64,000 nt of DNA from Chloroflexus aurantiacus J-10-fl. Lineage in GTDB: Bacteria > Chloroflexota > Chloroflexia > Chloroflexales > Chloroflexaceae. Below are positions 63,161 through 64,000 of this stretch, one piece after another; position 1 is the stretch's first letter, and each line of letters begins with the position of its first letter. The position numbers and the translations under genes were made by a program. The stretch spans positions 2,480,001-2,544,000 of the forward strand of contig NC_010175.1 of assembly GCF_000018865.1 (NCBI RefSeq), written 5' to 3'. Below the pieces are notes generated by a model that saw only the letters and a program-made list of their open reading frames with translations, was not told the DNA's origin and searched no databases.

Positions 63161-63973
63161 ATGAGTGAGTTGGGCGCGCGTCTACGACGGGCGCGGGAAG
63201 CGAACGGCATTTCACTAGCTCAGGCAGCGGCTGACACCCGCATTCTTCTGCAATCGTTGCAAGCGCTAGAGGAAGGGGCGTTCGAGCGTTTGCCAGGAGA
63301 TGTTGTTGCCCGTGGCTTTATTCGGAATTATGCCCAATACCTGGGGTTGTCCCCAGATGAGATGATTGAACTCTACCGGCGGGAACGTGGTGCTACCGAC
63401 AAGATTCGGATTGTTCCGGCAACTAACCCTCCCCGCACGCGCATGTATGTGCTGCCCAGTTTTTTTGCCATCTTCTTTATAACCCTGGCGCTTGTCGGTC
63501 TGGCCTATGTCGGCCTCAGCGCTCTGGGTCGGATTGGCGAGCGTGCCACTCCTCCAGCCGGCATCGCTCCCTCACCGACAATTGTGCCCCCTTCACCGCT
63601 ACCGACGCCTAGCCCACCACCGACCACAGTCAATCTCGTCGCTACGCCAACTCCTTCGCCCGTGGTGCTGACCCCGGCAATCTCACCTACTCCCGAACCG
63701 GAAGCAACTCAGTCCGCGCCAATTGTTGTTGAAGTACGGGTTCCCAATGTGCGTGGCAACGAGAATTCCTGGGTACGAGTACAGGTTGATGGGAGTACTG
63801 TCTTTGAGGCGATTATGCGTGCCGGTGATCAACGCACCTTTACAGCCCAGCGTCGCGTCTTTATTCGGGCTGGAAACCCTACCGATGTGGAAGTGACGGT
63901 TAATGGGCTGCAACAGGGACCACTCGGCACCGTGCCCGGCCAGCCGGTCAACTGGTCATGGCCACCAAATTAG
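63161..63973 (+). CDS. RodZ-like helix-turn-helix membrane protein
   Basis: 270 residues. The N-terminal HTH_25 domain (LGARLRRAREANGISLAQAAADTRILLQSLQALEEGAFERLPGDVVARGFIRNYAQYLGLSPDEMIELYRRE) is diagnostic of RodZ. One membrane helix (YVLPSFFAIFFITLALVGLAYVGLSAL) follows, then a Thr/Pro-rich linker (about 135-180) and a C-terminal DUF4115-type domain (WVRVQVDGSTVFEAIMRAGDQRTFTAQRRVFIRAGNPTDVEVTVNGLQQGPLG). RodZ couples MreB to cell-wall synthesis. No mreB is in view. GAAGGAAG precedes the ATG. Confidence 0.9.
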   Translation: MSELGARLRRAREANGISLAQAAADTRILLQSLQALEEGAFERLPGDVVARGFIRNYAQYLGLSPDEMIELYRRERGATDKIRIVPATNPPRTRMYVLPSFFAIFFITLALVGLAYVGLSALGRIGERATPPAGIAPSPTIVPPSPLPTPSPPPTTVNLVATPTPSPVVLTPAISPTPEPEATQSAPIVVEVRVPNVRGNENSWVRVQVDGSTVFEAIMRAGDQRTFTAQRRVFIRAGNPTDVEVTVNGLQQGPLGTVPGQPVNWSWPPN

Positions 63974-63997
63974 TACATTCTGATAGGGAGTAAGTCC

Positions 63998-64000
63998 ATG
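63998..64000 (+). CDS. start codon of a following gene (cut off)
   Basis: The window ends in ATG after GGGAGTAAGTCC, a good ribosome site, 25 bases past the rodZ stop. Only the start codon is visible. It is likely the next gene in the rodZ operon. Confidence 0.5.

Noticed and set aside
1-64000. tRNA or rRNA genes
   Set aside because: No cloverleaf with a GGTTCGA-type arm was found outside coding sequence, and no rRNA-like conserved stretch was seen; small RNAs cannot be excluded by eye.

Overview
This 64 kb window looks like chromosome of a filamentous anoxygenic phototroph of the Chloroflexus group. That is inferred from a lycopene cyclase, a stand-alone methylmalonyl-CoA mutase large subunit (the 3-hydroxypropionate bicycle uses this enzyme), a membrane Fe-S oxidoreductase of the ETF:menaquinone type, and gene-poor stretches packed with repeats and GTAGGGGCG-type palindromes. 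No photosynthesis genes, rRNA, tRNA or CRISPR array were found here.

Layout. 0-4.3 kb: cell-wall genes on the minus strand (a penicillin-binding protein and an S41 peptidase), then an ATPase-type sensor kinase. 4.3-5.1 kb: a repeat-filled gap. 5.1-10.2 kb: a membrane protein divergent from a MarR regulator with a palindromic operator candidate, a glycosyltransferase and a large Fe-S oxidoreductase. 10.6-20.8 kb: a defence island. The type I restriction genes hsdM, hsdS and hsdR are interleaved with an ImmA/IrrE-DUF4411 (PIN-like) toxin-antitoxin pair, a DUF3644 protein with a HEPN-type R-X4-H motif, and a DUF3800 (RNase H-fold) protein. Several of these genes overlap by 1-4 bases, so the accessory genes appear to be built into the operon. 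21-27.6 kb: CBS-ACT protein, Uma2 nuclease, lycopene cyclase, OsmC, YceI, a CPDC redoxin and two exported proteins. 27.6-29.0 kb: non-coding repeats, including a six-copy 59 bp tandem array. 29-40.2 kb: UbiB-type kinase, transketolase, HisF, a B12/radical-SAM-like protein without its cluster cysteines, and a two-component system. 40.2-41.9 kb: another non-coding repeat block. 42-46 kb: a UvrD/PcrA helicase and a pseudokinase with DnaJ-type zinc fingers. 46.4-53.4 kb: a tight minus-strand operon cysE-cysS-prmA-manA-rsmE-ctpA with fmdB upstream. 53.5-57.2 kb: a CSD-DUF1294 protein, acyl-CoA mutase, ComF and DUF2256. 57.2-59.3 kb: repeats, including a 357 bp tandem repeat. 59.3-64 kb: a Q-motif repeat protein, an MtaD-type deaminase, an Mrr-type nuclease, two small membrane proteins and RodZ.

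The most unusual locus is the restriction/TA/HEPN island, where DNA restriction, a PIN-like toxin pair and a candidate HEPN RNase share one transcription direction. Next are the pseudokinase-zinc-finger fusion, the degenerate radical-SAM protein, and the intergenic repeat modules, which recur in at least five blocks and share a boundary motif (TATGCATTACCCA). Starts were chosen from visible ribosome binding sites and often differ from the longest open frame.
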